DNA from: Granulosicoccus sp963833195 | Lineage (GTDB): Bacteria > Pseudomonadota > Gammaproteobacteria > Granulosicoccales > Granulosicoccaceae | Direction: 5' to 3' | NCBI GenBank assembly: GCA_963833195.1 | Contig: CAWHXF010000014.1 | Location: 1 to 64,000 of the forward strand | Length of the DNA stretch: 64,000 nt | Shown: positions 63,045-64,000 of the stretch, piece by piece | Layout of the letters: the number at the start of each line of letters is the position of its first letter | Numbering within the stretch: the stretch's first letter is position 1 | Notes under the pieces: generated by a model | What the model was told of the DNA's origin: nothing | Seen by the model: only the letters and a program-made list of their open reading frames with translations | Databases searched by the model: none | Program-made: the position numbers and the translations under genes

Positions 63045-64000
63045 TCACATCTCGTGACCGTAGCCCTGGTTGGCCTCTATGTCGGAATCGATCTCGTCCA
63101 CGGCCGCATCGAGCGAGTCCTGCACGTCGGCGCCGTTCGCGATGTCGGCCAGCGCCTTCTCGAAGACCTTCGCCGCGACTACGTAGCCGGGCGTCACGGG
63201 ACGCACGAGCGCCTGATTCTCGGAGAGCTCGAAGAACACCTCCAGCGGGCCGCCCTCGCTGTAGGTCTCGGTCATCGCCGCCGCCTCGGGGGTCGCGGGA
63301 ATCAGGCCGGTGGTCTCGGCGAAGGCGGCGAGGAACTCCGGCTGCAGTGCGAACTCGATCCACGCGGTCGCCCCTTCGGGATGCTCGCAGGTGCCCGAAA
63401 CGCCGAACTGCCACGACGCCGCGCCGATCACGTTGCCTGCGCCGAAGTCCGGCGCCGGCAGGAACACCACGTCCTCGACCGCCTCGAGCGTCGCGGCCGC
63501 GGCCCAGTTGCCGTTCCAGGCGAAGGCATACTTCCCGTCGTTGAAGCCCGCGTCGCGGTCGGCCGGGTCCTGGCTGGTGCCCGGCGCGTAGCCCTCCTCG
63601 AAGAGCGATTGCCACCAGGTGCCGAACTCGAGCGCGGCCTCGCCGTTCAGCACGCCCTCGGCCGAGGCGTAGGTCTCGCGGTCCACGAGATCACCGCCGA
63701 AGGACTGCAGCAGCGGCGAGAAGGCGTAGGGATACCACTCGCCGGTCCAGGCCAGACCCGGGTCGAGCGCGTACTCGTAGTCCCCGCCGTCGCGCGCCGC
63801 GTCGAGGGCTGCCATGAACTCCTCACCGGTCCAGGGCGCCTCGACCGTGGGCGTGCGCAGGTTCCAGGCGTCGAGATCGGACTGCCGCGCGAAGATCGCG
63901 ACCGCCGCGTCCCACAGGCCGATCGAGTAGAGCTCGTCGTTCCACACCCCCTTGGTGCCGGGCAGGAAGTCGGCCACGCGCTCCTCCTCGAACGGCAGCG
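63045..64000 (-). CDS. ABC sugar-binding periplasmic protein (5' end outside the window)
   Basis: The readable 318 residues form most of a family 1 solute-binding protein: GVWNDELYSIGLWDAAVAIF, LRTPTVEAPWTGEEFMAALD, WNGNWAAAATLEAVEDVVFL, ASWQFGVSGTCEHPEGATAW and a C-terminal KVFEKALADIANGADV. It would bind a sugar or oligosaccharide and deliver it to the two permeases. No ATPase gene is visible in the window. The start and signal peptide lie beyond the right edge. 50 bp separate it from permease 1. Confidence 0.88.
   Translation of the reverse strand, partial: LPFEEERVADFLPGTKGVWNDELYSIGLWDAAVAIFARQSDLDAWNLRTPTVEAPWTGEEFMAALDAARDGGDYEYALDPGLAWTGEWYPYAFSPLLQSFGGDLVDRETYASAEGVLNGEAALEFGTWWQSLFEEGYAPGTSQDPADRDAGFNDGKYAFAWNGNWAAAATLEAVEDVVFLPAPDFGAGNVIGAASWQFGVSGTCEHPEGATAWIEFALQPEFLAAFAETTGLIPATPEAAAMTETYSEGGPLEVFFELSENQALVRPVTPGYVVAAKVFEKALADIANGADVQDSLDAAVDEIDSDIEANQGYGHEM

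Overview
The window is high-GC DNA (visibly about two-thirds G+C or more) from a Gram-negative proteobacterium. A gammaproteobacterium is most likely: there are cis/trans fatty-acid isomerases, a cyo-type quinol oxidase, RND pumps, lipoproteins and Tat-type signals. Exported proteins are rich in Asp, which would suit a marine or moderately halophilic host. No rRNA, tRNA or CRISPR array is visible. The species cannot be fixed from the sequence.

Region 1 (about 0.2-6.4 kb, minus strand) is the most striking. A tyrosine recombinase leads eight genes in which every stop codon overlaps the next start codon (GTGA, ATGA or ATGGCTGA): recombinase, DUF6338 membrane protein, two proline-rich microproteins, a 256-aa protein with a PD...E-x-T nuclease-like signature, an 84-aa protein, a PD-(D/E)XK nuclease fused to an APAZ domain, and a short prokaryotic Argonaute. 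The last two form a SPARDA-type (short Argonaute plus DREN-APAZ) defence pair. The Argonaute has an in-frame TAA at codon 54, so the pair is broken in this copy, or the base is an error.

Region 2 (6.4-12.3 kb) is mobile and decayed: a frameshifted and truncated Tn3-family transposase, an IS66 transposase with one frameshift, a TacA/TacT toxin-antitoxin pair, and remnants of a resolvase, a WYL regulator and a YkgJ protein. Region 3 (12.5-20.8 kb) holds central carbon genes (class I fructose-bisphosphate aldolase, transaldolase), a periplasmic hydroxyisourate hydrolase, a CPA1 antiporter and an amine oxidase remnant.

Region 4 (19.8-34.7 kb) contains two periplasmic dehydrogenase modules wired to c-type cytochromes: small subunit / GMC flavoprotein / triheme cytochrome / NmrA protein, and triheme cytochrome / flavin amine oxidase / monoheme cytochrome. 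Between them lie an MDR reductase, an FUSC protein and many gene fragments (serine hydrolase, DUF1838, amidohydrolase, GH3). Electrons from the dehydrogenases would reach a terminal oxidase. The cyoABCD operon that follows (35.0-39.2 kb) encodes a quinol oxidase, but its last three genes are full of single-base frameshifts.

Region 5 (39.3-58.1 kb) has a CYP152-type P450, an AbiE toxin-antitoxin pair behind a perfect AT-rich palindrome, an RND pump with a LysR regulator, stress genes (CsbD, BON lipoprotein), a steroid-type SDR and a fatty-acid cis/trans isomerase. It also carries a family of Asp-rich exported proteins of unknown function, present in one intact and two damaged copies across the window. 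Region 6 (58.1-64 kb) has an IS4-family element between a truncated RND permease and a truncated RES toxin, then a second tyrosine recombinase abutting a damaged sugar ABC transporter.

Recurring themes are: decayed second copies of genes that are intact elsewhere in the window (antiporter, amine oxidase, isomerase, Asp-rich protein), many single-base frameshifts, and a short repeated element about 85-145 bp upstream of several plus-strand genes.
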